Of a stretch of DNA of 64,000 bases, positions 17,404 through 25,242 are shown piece after piece. This stretch comes from Streptomyces hundungensis. Lineage in GTDB: Bacteria; Actinomycetota; Actinomycetes; Streptomycetales; Streptomycetaceae. The number at the start of each line of letters is the position of its first letter. Within the stretch, counting starts at the first letter, position 1. The stretch spans positions 2,790,001 through 2,854,000 of the forward strand of contig NZ_CP032698.1 in assembly GCF_003627815.1 (NCBI RefSeq). The letters are read 5' to 3'. The notes beneath the pieces were generated by a model. The model saw only the letters and a program-made list of their open reading frames with translations. It was not told the DNA's origin and made no database searches. Both the position numbers and the translations under genes were made by a program.

Positions 17404-18803
17404 GAGTAAGGGCGCCCGTCCGGGCTGAGGTCGGCGAGGAACCCGAGGTCCTGCCCGAGGGTCACCACGGGCGGCTCGACCGTCCCGCCCGGCCTGCGCT
17501 GCCCGAGCCCGACGGTCGCGAGCAGCCCGTTGCACAGACACATCCGCCCCGCGGTGTCCACGGCGTCACCACCCTTGCGCACATACGCGGCGACGGGTTC
17601 GGCGGCGCAGCGATAGACGAGGCCACCGTTGGCGGCGCGGGCCGGGGTGCGCAGATACCCGAGGTCGCACACGGGCCGCCGGGCGGCGCGGACCGGGTCG
17701 TCGGACAGGGTGCCGGGCAGTTCGGCGACCTTGAACGGGAAGGCGGTCGGCGAGGCCCGGGGGTCGTTGCGCACCCGCAGCGTCCCGGCGCGGGCCCGCT
17801 GCCTCAGTTCGGTCCGCAGCTCGTCCCGCAGCCCCGATTCCTGGCAGAGCGCGAACGCGCTGCCGAGCTGGACCCCCACGGCCCCCATCGCCCGCGCCTC
17901 GGCGAGCCGCTCGGGGTGGGCGGCGCCGCCCGCGAGCCAGAACGGGATGCCGAGGGCCGCCACCTTGGCGAGGTCGGGGTGGTCGCGCGGCCCGTAGACG
18001 GGCTCGCCCCCATCATCCAGGGCGAGCTTTCCGCGCGGCGGGGCGCTGTGCCCTCCGGCCCGGTGCCTCTCGATGACGAAGCCGTCGGGCCGGGTGGCCG
18101 GGTCGCGTACGAGGTAGGAGGCGAGGACCGGCAACGAGACGATGGCCAGCACGTCAGGCCTCCTCAACGGGCCGTACCCGTACCGGAGTTGAGCCATGAC
18201 CCCACCCCTGGGGTCGAAGACGTGGGACAGGGGCTCCTCGTCGCCCTCCACGGTGACGAGGGTGGTGACGGGCTCCGCGCGGGCGAGCCGCGAGGCGAGG
18301 GCGGGGATCGGCCCCGGGATCCCCGCACCGACCAGGACGTAATCGACCCCGGCGAGGATCGCGCCGAACAGTGCGGGCGCGGTGGCGAGCTGGATCTTGG
18401 CCAGGTAGTTGACCCCGACGAGCCCGTCATGCCCTTCCTTGGCGAGCCACACCTCGACGAAGTTGCCGATCACGGTGAGGAGTTCGGCGTCCGCACCCCG
18501 CTCGACCCGTAGCCGCGCCATGGCCCGCATCCGCTCGCCGCGCACGACCCCGCCCTCGACGAAGTACCGGTCCAGCACGTACGCGGCCGCCTCCGGCACG
18601 GGGAACGCGGCGAGGGCCCGCCGCATGTGGCCGCCCGGATCCCCGAGCTGAAGCCGCCGCGCCAGCACGGCATCGAGCGCGGTCCCCGACACCACCCCGA
18701 GCTGCCCCCGCCCCGCCACTGCCCGAGCCAACTCCCACCCGGACACGGCAACGCCCATGCCGCCCTGGATGAGTGGGGGGTGGGGGCGGGTTGTCGTCGG
18801 CAT
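17322..18803 (-). CDS. Nitronate monooxygenase / 2-nitropropane dioxygenase-like FMN enzyme
   Basis: 493-residue FMN-dependent TIM-barrel protein of the NPD family. Visible features: LIQGGMGVAVSGWELARAVA at the N-terminus, a barrel with ERHRAGGHSAP, WLAGGAAHPERLAEARAMGA and VGVQLGSAFALC (phosphate-binding end). It is longer than simple nitronate monooxygenases and carries a Cys-containing C-terminal extension (GRMCLCNGLLATVGLGQ) like PfaD-type relatives, so a role other than nitronate oxidation is possible. The ATG at 18803 with GAAGGGA upstream was chosen. The final residues are altered by the 56-bp duplication. Confidence 0.82.
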   Translation of the reverse strand: MPTTTRPHPPLIQGGMGVAVSGWELARAVAGRGQLGVVSGTALDAVLARRLQLGDPGGHMRRALAAFPVPEAAAYVLDRYFVEGGVVRGERMRAMARLRVERGADAELLTVIGNFVEVWLAKEGHDGLVGVNYLAKIQLATAPALFGAILAGVDYVLVGAGIPGPIPALASRLARAEPVTTLVTVEGDEEPLSHVFDPRGGVMAQLRYGYGPLRRPDVLAIVSLPVLASYLVRDPATRPDGFVIERHRAGGHSAPPRGKLALDDGGEPVYGPRDHPDLAKVAALGIPFWLAGGAAHPERLAEARAMGAVGVQLGSAFALCQESGLRDELRTELRQRARAGTLRVRNDPRASPTAFPFKVAELPGTLSDDPVRAARRPVCDLGYLRTPARAANGGLVYRCAAEPVAAYVRKGGDAVDTAGRMCLCNGLLATVGLGQRRPGGTVEPPVVTLGQDLGFLADLSPDGRPYSAAQVIDWMTGAEALSQTPWPPGSSTG

Positions 18804-18912
18804 ACGGGGTCCCTTCTCGGATCGGCACGGCGGCCAGGCCAACAGGCCGATGGCCGCAACCTACGGAACCGTAGGTTGCTCCCTTCCGAGTGTGGGCCAC
18901 CCCGACCGCGCG

Positions 18913-18957
18913 GACGCCCGCCGAAGGTCCCTTGTGGGGTGACCTTCGGCGGGCGTC
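18913..18957 (-). terminator. Perfect 17-bp stem terminator after the DUF6230 operon
   Basis: GACGCCCGCCGAAGGTC (18913-18929) and GACCTTCGGCGGGCGTC (18941-18957) are perfect complements with an 11-nt loop. It lies 19 bp beyond the stop at 18976 on the minus strand, ending the three-gene operon and insulating the oxidoreductase gene that starts at 18803. Confidence 0.8.
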
Positions 18958-18975
18958 ATTGGGAATCGTCCGGGG

Positions 18976-20349
18976 TTACGTCGTCGGGTTGCCATCCGTG
19001 ACGTAGTTGTGCAGGCCCGGGACCTTCAGAGTGCCGCCGAACTGGCCTGCCTGACGGATCGTCACGTTGGTGAAGAAGACGATCGGGATGTTCACCGGGG
19101 GCGGGGTCTCAGGGCTGAAGGTGATCGGAATGAGGCCGAGGAGGTTGCCCTTCAGCTCCTCCGTGTACATCGTCACGGTGCCGTTGGTGATCGTCGACTT
19201 CGAACCGGAACGAGCAACGACGTGAGCGGTGGTGGGCTTCCCGTTCACCTCGGGTCCGTACACCTGCTGGTCCAGGTTGTCGATGTCGATGGCCGACGCC
19301 GTGAACTTCAGGACCTTCTTGGTTGTCTCGCCCGCCTTGACCTCGACGATGCCCTCATAGTTCAGGCCGTACAGGGTCAGCTTCGAGCTCTTGAGGATCC
19401 AGGGCTGACTCGGCAGCGTCGGTACGCCACCGTCCAGCTTGGCCGCCGCGAGCGCCTTCGGGTCGGCGGTCGGGCAGGGGAAGCGGGGCTTGGCACCGTC
19501 GGGGATGGCGGTGTCCAGCTTGGGGTCCAACCCCTTTGCGGCGTCCGGGAGTTCGGTGACCTTCTGGCCGGCCTCGTCGGCCGCCTTCTTGATCGCCTCA
19601 GCCGTCTTGTCGAGCGTCGCGTCGCCCGTCTTCGCGGTGGGCGTGCTCGGCTTGGCCGACTTCGCCTCCGGCTTGGTCGACGGCTTCGCCGTGGCCTTGG
19701 GTGCGGCCGTGCTCGCCGACGGCTTCGGCGCGGGCGGCGTCGAGGTGCTCGGCGTGGGCGTCGAGGTCGGCGTGTCATGTATGCCGAAGAGACCCTTGAG
19801 CGCGTCCCCCAGACCCAGCGGGTCGAGCGGGTTGGTCTTCTTCGCGGGCGGCGGCGTCGCGGTCTGCGTCGCCGGCGGCTGAGCAGCGGTCGGCTGCTTG
19901 GCCGAGGGCGGGGTCACCGGCTTCAGAAGCTTGTCGACGGTGTCCCCGACAGAGCCGGTCGCGGTGGGCGTGGGCGTCTTGGAGTCCGCGGACTTGTCGT
20001 CCGCCGCCTTGTCGTCAGCCTTCGACGAGGCCGACGCCGACGGGCTCGGCGACGCCTTGCCGGACGCGCTGCTGGACGGGCTCGGCGAGGCCGAGGGGCT
20101 GTCCGAGCGGGTCACACAGGGGCCGGGTGCGAACGGGATGTCCGTCTTGTCGTCGGCCATCGCGAGCTTGGGCGTGAGGGACATGCCCATCAGGACGGCC
20201 GTGGGCATGGCGGCCAGGGCCATCGCCTTGCCGGCGGGCATGTGCCACTTGGTCAGCAGGGACTTCCTGGGAGCCGCGTGGCGCGGCCCTCTTCTTTCCC
20301 GCGGGTCGCCGCCTCCGGTCGAGTCCAGCTGCGTCTGGTCACCCCGCAC
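18976..20349 (-). CDS. Secreted Ser/Thr/Pro/Lys-rich protein, last gene of DUF6230/DUF6114 operon
   Basis: About 457 residues. After a charged N-terminus there is a hydrophobic export-type segment (KAMALAAMPTAVLMGMSLTP), then a long low-complexity Ser/Pro/Thr/Ala/Lys region (about 90-270), then a globular C-terminal domain (about 300-457; LYGLNYEGIVEVKAGETTKK and the ending GGTLKVPGLHNYVTDGNP) whose vocabulary resembles the DUF6230 product of the same operon. No enzyme motif seen. The GTG at 20349 overlaps the preceding gene by 11 bp. Probably cell-wall associated; function unknown. Confidence 0.82.
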   Translation of the reverse strand: MRGDQTQLDSTGGGDPRERRGPRHAAPRKSLLTKWHMPAGKAMALAAMPTAVLMGMSLTPKLAMADDKTDIPFAPGPCVTRSDSPSASPSPSSSASGKASPSPSASASSKADDKAADDKSADSKTPTPTATGSVGDTVDKLLKPVTPPSAKQPTAAQPPATQTATPPPAKKTNPLDPLGLGDALKGLFGIHDTPTSTPTPSTSTPPAPKPSASTAAPKATAKPSTKPEAKSAKPSTPTAKTGDATLDKTAEAIKKAADEAGQKVTELPDAAKGLDPKLDTAIPDGAKPRFPCPTADPKALAAAKLDGGVPTLPSQPWILKSSKLTLYGLNYEGIVEVKAGETTKKVLKFTASAIDIDNLDQQVYGPEVNGKPTTAHVVARSGSKSTITNGTVTMYTEELKGNLLGLIPITFSPETPPPVNIPIVFFTNVTIRQAGQFGGTLKVPGLHNYVTDGNPTT

Positions 20350-20842
20350 TGTTCCTCCCGCCGTTGGCGTCAACTGTCGTTTCGGTGGCGGCGGTTCCAG
20401 GCTCCGGGGTGTTCTCGACCTGCTCGGCCTCGACCTTGTCGCGCCGACGCGGCTTGGTCGGCACCCAGGCGCAGGCCAGCGCACCGCCGAACAGGGAGAG
20501 CAGGAAGCCGATGACGAAGCCGCCGATGTTGGCGATGGGGATGGAGATCAGCGCCAGGAGGATCGCGGCGACGCCTGCGAACGTCCGCACCACACTGTGG
20601 AACCACATGGTCAGGCCGAGCGTGACCAGCAGAACGCCGATGATGAGCGAGCCCGCACCGGCCGTGGTCGACATGGCCAGCGTGACGTTCCCGAGGTGCA
20701 TGTTGGCGTACGGGAAGTACATGATGGGCACGCCACCGGCCATGGTGAGCAGCCCGGCCCAGAACGGCCTGTGGCCCCTCCATGCCCGGAAACGAAGCCG
20801 CCAGTATCGGAAGTCGCGGGAACCCGTGGTCTCGGCGCTCAT
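20339..20842 (-). CDS. DUF6114 membrane protein
   Basis: 167-residue integral membrane protein with about four TM segments (WAGLLTMAGGVPIMYFPYA; SLIIGVLLVTLGLTMWF; TFAGVAAILLALISIPIANI; GFVIGFLLSLFGGALACAW) and a charged Glu/Thr-rich cytoplasmic tail. It follows the DUF6230 gene by 98 bp and overlaps the next gene by 11 bp. DUF6230 and DUF6114 genes occur together in many Streptomyces; their role is not known to me. Confidence 0.85.
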   Translation of the reverse strand: MSAETTGSRDFRYWRLRFRAWRGHRPFWAGLLTMAGGVPIMYFPYANMHLGNVTLAMSTTAGAGSLIIGVLLVTLGLTMWFHSVVRTFAGVAAILLALISIPIANIGGFVIGFLLSLFGGALACAWVPTKPRRRDKVEAEQVENTPEPGTAATETTVDANGGRNSAG

Positions 20843-20940
20843 GGAAAACAGCTCCCTGGTACCGCAATTGCTGTGAGAAAGATGGAGAGTTCCAGTGGCC
20901 GCCGAACGCTGGAACGGTCAGCGGCCACCGGACGGAGTTC

Positions 20941-21642
20941 CTACTGCTTGAACTCGTCCTGCCAGGAGCCGCACTCGTTCTTCTTCGCGTCCTTGTCCAC
21001 GGCCAGGCTGAGCTTGAGGCCGGGGAGCTTGAAAGAGCCGGCCGTGGTGGCCCACGCCCGCTGCTCCACGTTGCTCAGTTCCGCCCGGTCGGCTCGCTGC
21101 GCGAAGCCGTACTGGGAACCGGGCGCGACCTTGCCGTCAGCGCCGGGCTGGACCGAGGTGACGAGATTGCCGTCCTTGTCCCTCTTGCCCTCACCCGCTG
21201 CGACACCGATGTCGATGTGCGTGAACTTGGCATCGGTCGAGAGCTCGGAAACATCCAGGTAGATGTTGTCCGCAGCGATCTTTTCCTGGCCGCCGCCCGC
21301 CTTCAACTTCATGGTCACGTAGCCGAGGCCCATCGGCAACGGCTGCACCACCGACTGACACATCTTGCTGATGTCAGCGTGGCTGAAGCCCGAGACCACA
21401 ACAGGGTTGTGCATGTCCTGGCCCTGGAGGGACTTGCCGGTGGCAACGCTCCCGTACTGCAAGAGGTTCTGGCCGTCCAGCTTCTCGGCCGTCACCTTGA
21501 AGTCGACACCCGACACACTGAACGACGCCGCCAGCGCGCCCTGCGCAAGGCCGACGCCTATCGCGGCCGTCGCGGCCACGCTCGGCACCATGACCAGAGC
21601 GAACCGCTTCCATCTGGTCCCGCCACGTACTTGGGACTCCAT
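20941..21642 (-). CDS. DUF6230 secreted protein (historically annotated cholesterol esterase)
   Basis: 233-residue exported protein: basic N-terminus (GGTRWKRFALVMVP), a hydrophobic signal/anchor (SVAATAAIGVGLAQGALAAS), then a globular domain. Two Cys in the mature part (SKMCQSVV, KNECGSWQ) could form a disulfide. No catalytic triad is evident, so the old esterase label is unsupported by sequence. The ATG at 21642 has a near-ideal AAGGAGG site. First gene of the operon with DUF6114 and the low-complexity secreted protein. Confidence 0.85.
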   Translation of the reverse strand: MESQVRGGTRWKRFALVMVPSVAATAAIGVGLAQGALAASFSVSGVDFKVTAEKLDGQNLLQYGSVATGKSLQGQDMHNPVVVSGFSHADISKMCQSVVQPLPMGLGYVTMKLKAGGGQEKIAADNIYLDVSELSTDAKFTHIDIGVAAGEGKRDKDGNLVTSVQPGADGKVAPGSQYGFAQRADRAELSNVEQRAWATTAGSFKLPGLKLSLAVDKDAKKNECGSWQDEFKQ

Positions 21643-22002
21643 GACTTTCCTCCTTCTCGGACGTACATCTCCGGGACGGACCCTCAAGGGCTGTCACGGG
21701 ATGGGAGAAGTGCTACGTCCTCGGGAAGGGGAGCGCACGGGAGGTCGATCGCGTACGACTCGCGCACCGTCCGACACCGGCGATCACCCCCGAGCGACAA
21801 CCACTGGCCACGCGTTCGCGCAACCTCTGGACAGGCCCTGCCGGAGAGCAGAGACCCCCCTGTCCACGGCCGGTGTCAACGTCACCGGTCGGCTCGGTGG
21901 GGACCCAAGTGGGCGGCAGCGCCGAATGGCTGTCGGGCTGGTGCGTTATTGGACCGAGCGTGGCCGATCGTGGTCCATTCCGGGCCGGGGCACAAGGGGG
22001 GT

Positions 22003-22020
22003 CGTTACTAGCCAGTAACG
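22003..22020. promoter_or_regulatory. Palindrome CGTTACT-N4-AGTAACG
   Basis: A perfect 7-bp inverted repeat (CGTTACT 22003-22009, AGTAACG 22014-22020). A shorter relative, TTACT-GCA-AGTAA, sits at 22135-22147. The shape is that of a TetR-family operator. It lies about 360 bp upstream of the DUF6230 start, so the promoter it might serve is not certain. Confidence 0.45.
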
Positions 22021-22149
22021 GCCTGATAACCGAGGTGCGACCGGTCGGCATCGAGCGGGCACTCAGGGTGCCGCCGAGTGACCGGACAGAAGGGGAAATC
22101 GCCGCAGAAAAGCGGACGTAAGAAGCGGCTCAACTTACTGCAAGTAACA

Positions 22150-22187
22150 GCGGCCGCGTTTACCAAGTTTTGGCAAAGCGCGGCCGC
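22150..22187 (-). terminator. Long hairpin downstream of the thioredoxin-fold gene
   Basis: GCGGCCGCG (22150-22158) pairs with CGCGGCCGC (22179-22187); inside, TTTACCAA pairs with TTGGCAAA with one mismatch. The full stem is about 16 bp. It would terminate minus-strand transcription from the gene ending at 22285. Confidence 0.6.
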
Positions 22188-22284
22188 CTCTTGTCTCTCT
22201 GTCGCCAAATCACCCGGCGGTTACCCCGCTCGGGCGCTCATTCGGTGACAGGTGGATGAACGCTCGACGGCGTCCACAGGAGGG

Positions 22285-23253
22285 TCAGAAGAGCACCCTC
22301 GCCAGGGCGGTTCGGGCCGCCGTGACGCGCGGGTCGTCCCCGCCGATCACTTCGAAGAGCTCCAGCAGACGTACCCGCGCGGCCTCGCGATCGTCACCGA
22401 ACGTGCGCCGCACGGTCTCGACGAGCCGTCCGAAAGCGTCCTCGACGTGTCCGCCGACGAGATCCAGGTCGGCCGCGGCGATCTGCGCGGCCACATCGGC
22501 CGGCTTCTCGGCGGCGTCCTTGCGGACCTGCTGGGGGTCGAGCGACTGGACGCGCTGGAGCAGTTCGGCCTGCGCGAGGCCGAGCTTGGCCTCCGGGTTG
22601 CCGGGGTCGTCGCTCAGTACGTTGCGGTAGGCCTGGGCCGCGCCGGCCAGATCGCCCGAGTCGAGGGCGACCACGGCCGCTTCGAGCAGGGCGTCATACG
22701 GGCCGGCCGGGACCTGCGCGTCGGCGGCGGGCGCCTGGGCGTTCGGGTCCACCGGGATGCCGGTCAGACCGAAGCGCTCCTCGGCGACGAGCACCAGCTG
22801 GTCGAGGGTCTCGCGGATCTGCGCCTCCGGGGCCGCACCCTGGAAGAGCGGCAGCGCCTGGCCGGCAACGACCGCGAAGACGGCCGGGATCCCCTGGATC
22901 CCGAACTGCTGCATCAGCATCTGGTTGGCGTCGACGTCGATCTTGGCGAGGAGCAGACGGCCGTTGTACTCGACGACGAGACGTTCGAGCAGCGGGCCGA
23001 GCTGCTTGCAGGGCTCGCACCACTCGGCCCAGAAGTCGATGACGACGGGCACCTCGGAGGAGCGGGTCAGGACGTCGCGTTCGAAGGTGGCCTCGTCGAC
23101 ATCGATGACGAGCGCGGACGGTGCGACCGCCGGGGCCCCGCCCTGCCGGGCGGCCTCGGCTCGCGCCTGCTCCGCCTTGCTCTTGGCCTCTCCGGCCGCC
23201 TTCACCGCGGCGAGGTCGACGACGCCGCTCATGGACATGTTCCTAGGCTGCAT
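22285..23253 (-). CDS. Thioredoxin-domain protein with TPR tail (CnoX/YbbN-like)
   Basis: 322-residue cytoplasmic protein: a short acidic/basic helical lead, a thioredoxin fold (about residues 45-150) with the redox motif WCEPCK (Cys79, Cys82) and cis-Pro region GIQGIPAVF, then a TPR-like C-terminal half (AAVVALDSGDLAGAAQAYRN, ending near LARVLF). This is the layout of CnoX/YbbN, a chaperone-linked holdase; the intact CxxC suggests redox activity too. The ATG at 23253 has GGGGGAGG upstream. Divergent from a TetR gene. Confidence 0.88.
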   Translation of the reverse strand: MQPRNMSMSGVVDLAAVKAAGEAKSKAEQARAEAARQGGAPAVAPSALVIDVDEATFERDVLTRSSEVPVVIDFWAEWCEPCKQLGPLLERLVVEYNGRLLLAKIDVDANQMLMQQFGIQGIPAVFAVVAGQALPLFQGAAPEAQIRETLDQLVLVAEERFGLTGIPVDPNAQAPAADAQVPAGPYDALLEAAVVALDSGDLAGAAQAYRNVLSDDPGNPEAKLGLAQAELLQRVQSLDPQQVRKDAAEKPADVAAQIAAADLDLVGGHVEDAFGRLVETVRRTFGDDREAARVRLLELFEVIGGDDPRVTAARTALARVLF

Positions 23254-23444
23254 GCGTACATCCTCCCCCTTCCGCGACGGTGCGTGGTGATCCGGTGGCA
23301 GGATCCGTGCCCACCCGGTGCCTCCCGCCGGATTGCGAGACATCGGGGGCCACGGACCGTGCCGCGGATCTTCTCTTGTGGCGCCTGGGTCCCCACCCCG
23401 GCGCCGGTGACATGTGGTTGTCGCTGAAGGCCGCTCAAGGCTTT

Positions 23445-23461
23445 CGCTACGAGTCGTAGCG
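23445..23461. promoter_or_regulatory. 17-bp perfect palindrome, probable TetR operator
   Basis: CGCTACGA-G-TCGTAGCG is a perfect 8+1+8 palindrome in the divergent gap between the thioredoxin-fold gene and the TetR gene, 77 bp upstream of the latter's likely start at 23538. TetR proteins typically autoregulate through such sites, so this is the probable operator of the adjacent regulator (inference). Confidence 0.65.
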
Positions 23462-23537
23462 TAACTGGTGCGGGCCCGGCGCACGGGGTGATCTCGCGCA
23501 CACAGCGCGCCCCCTGGCGCGATTGCTACCGGCCGGT

Positions 23538-24185
23538 ATGGTCGCCGACATGCCTTCTTCATCCCGCGCCGCGAGACGGTCCTGCACGGGTCGCACCGGT
23601 CGGCCCCGCAGCGCCGAGGCCGATGCGGCGATCCTGCTGGCGACCCGCGAGGCGCTGGTCGACCTGGGCTGGTCGAAGCTGACGATGGGGGACGTGGCGA
23701 CGCGGGCCGGGGTCGCCAAGACGACCCTCTACCGCCGTTGGGCAGGCAAGAACGAGCTCGTCGTCGACGCGGTCGCGGTCCTCTTCGACGAGCTCGAACT
23801 CCCGGACCTGGGCAGCCTGGTGGCCGATGTGGAGGGCGTGGTCCTCCAGTTCGCGGCGCTCCTGGAACGCCCCGAGACGAAGACCGCGCTGATGGCGGTG
23901 GTGGCCGAATCCACTCGGGACGACGCCCTGCGCGGGCGGATCCGCTCGGCCATCGTCGACCGCCAGAAGCGGCTGGTTCTGGTCGGTCGCGAGCGCGCCC
24001 AGGCCCGCGGCGAACTCCCCTACGAGACCGACCCGGTGGTCTCCGCCCGCCACACCGACCTCATCTTCGACGTGGTGGCCGGCGCGGTGGTGCACCGGGC
24101 GCTGGTCAGCGCGGAACCGGTGGACGAGGAGTGGGCCCGGGAGTTCACCCTGCTGATCTGCTCGGGGCTGGCCGCGACGGCGTAG
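23538..24185 (+). CDS. TetR/AcrR-family regulator
   Basis: About 215-residue repressor. The N-terminal HTH (about residues 25-70: GWSKLTMGDVATRAGVAKTT followed by LYRRWAGKNELV) is a typical TetR DNA-binding domain; the C-terminal helical domain (TetR_C_11-like) would bind a ligand. Starts at 23538 or 23550 are both possible; neither has a strong ribosome site. The 17-bp palindrome upstream is the likely binding site. Ligand and targets unknown. Confidence 0.88.
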   Translation: MVADMPSSSRAARRSCTGRTGRPRSAEADAAILLATREALVDLGWSKLTMGDVATRAGVAKTTLYRRWAGKNELVVDAVAVLFDELELPDLGSLVADVEGVVLQFAALLERPETKTALMAVVAESTRDDALRGRIRSAIVDRQKRLVLVGRERAQARGELPYETDPVVSARHTDLIFDVVAGAVVHRALVSAEPVDEEWAREFTLLICSGLAATA

Positions 24186-24243
24186 CCCCGTCCGCCCCCA
24201 CCTCCTCGCGTGGCTGGCTTGGGAACGCTTTCGCGGGGCGCGC

Positions 24244-25242
24244 TCAGACCTGGTAACGCCCCGGCGCGAACAGCGACAGGTTCTCCTCCACCCACGCCGA
24301 CGTCCGCTTCAGGCCGTCCTCCAGGCTCACTTCGGGCTGCCAGCCCGCCCACTCGCGGGCCCGGGTGTTGTCCGAAAGCAGGCGCTCCACCTCGCTGCCC
24401 GAGGGGCGCAGGCGGGCCGGGTCCGCTACCACGGAGGCCTCGCGGCCCGACGCGGTGATGAGCGCCCGGGCCAGGTCGCCGATGGCTATTTCGCGTCCGG
24501 TGCCGAGGTTGACGACCTCGCCGAGCGCCCGGTCGCACTCCGCGACCGCGAGGAAGCCCCGCGCGGTGTCGGTGACGTAGGTGAAGTCGCGGGTCGGGGT
24601 GAGCGAGCCGAGCTTGATCTCCCGTACGCCCGCATGGAGTTGGGCCAGGATGGTCGGGATCACGGCGCGGGCGGACTGGCGCGGGCCGTAGGTGTTGAAG
24701 GGGCGCACCACGGTGACCGGGAGCTCGAAGGCGTGCCAGTGCGAGAGCGCCATCATGTCGGCGCCGATCTTGGACGCGGAGTACGGCGACTGCGGCTGGA
24801 GGGGGTGCCGCTCGCTGATCGGCGCGGTCAGGGCGGTCCCGTACACCTCGCTGGTGGAGGTGTGGACGAGTCGGCGGACCGCGTGACGGCGGCAGGCCTC
24901 GGCGATGTTCTCGGTGCCGACGACGTTCGTCTGGACGTAGGCGCCCGGGGAGTCGTAGCTGTACGGGATGCCGATGAGGGCGGCGAGGTGGAAGACGGTG
25001 TCGCAGCCGGCGACCGCGTCCGAGACCCGGCCCGCGTCGCGGACGTCCCCGGCGATCATCTCCACCGACGGGTGGTCCATCAGATGCGCGAGGTGGCCCT
25101 TTTCGGCGTACGGCTTGTAGTGGACGAACGCCCTTACATGGGCGCCGAGTTCGACGAGGAGGTCGACGAGCGTCGAGCCGATGAAGCCTTCGGCGCCGGT
25201 GACGAGGACGGTGCGGCCCTGCCAAACGGTGGTGGTGCTCAT
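24244..25242 (-). CDS. NAD-dependent epimerase/dehydratase (LLPSF_EDH_00030/LegB-like)
   Basis: 332-residue extended short-chain dehydrogenase acting on a nucleotide sugar. The Rossmann motif is GAEGFIG near residue 16, the catalytic Ser/Thr region is VHTSTSEVYG and the catalytic YxxxK is YSASK. Substrate-loop vocabulary (ALIGIPYSYDSPGAYVQTN, RPFNTYGPRQSARAVIPTI) resembles sugar-nucleotide 4,6-dehydratases of the LegB type. The start overlaps the stop of the MurG-like gene (ATGA), so the two enzymes are made together and probably act in sequence on one envelope glycan. Precise sugar unknown. Confidence 0.88.
   Translation of the reverse strand: MSTTTVWQGRTVLVTGAEGFIGSTLVDLLVELGAHVRAFVHYKPYAEKGHLAHLMDHPSVEMIAGDVRDAGRVSDAVAGCDTVFHLAALIGIPYSYDSPGAYVQTNVVGTENIAEACRRHAVRRLVHTSTSEVYGTALTAPISERHPLQPQSPYSASKIGADMMALSHWHAFELPVTVVRPFNTYGPRQSARAVIPTILAQLHAGVREIKLGSLTPTRDFTYVTDTARGFLAVAECDRALGEVVNLGTGREIAIGDLARALITASGREASVVADPARLRPSGSEVERLLSDNTRAREWAGWQPEVSLEDGLKRTSAWVEENLSLFAPGRYQV

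Larger units (their letters stand above)
21643..22284. other. 642-bp intergenic region upstream of the DUF6230 operon
   Basis: No reading frame here looks like a gene: codon bias is poor and candidates have no ribosome site. The region holds the DUF6230 operon promoter side (near 21643-21750), two TTACT...AGTAA palindromes at 22003-22020 and 22135-22147, and a long hairpin at 22150-22187 that lies 98 bp past the stop of the thioredoxin-fold gene. The size leaves room for a small RNA, but none is evident. Confidence 0.6.

Noticed and set aside
21643..22284. Short frames in the 642-bp gap (for example 21873-22121)
   Set aside because: Codon use unlike the neighbours, no ribosome site and no recognisable protein.
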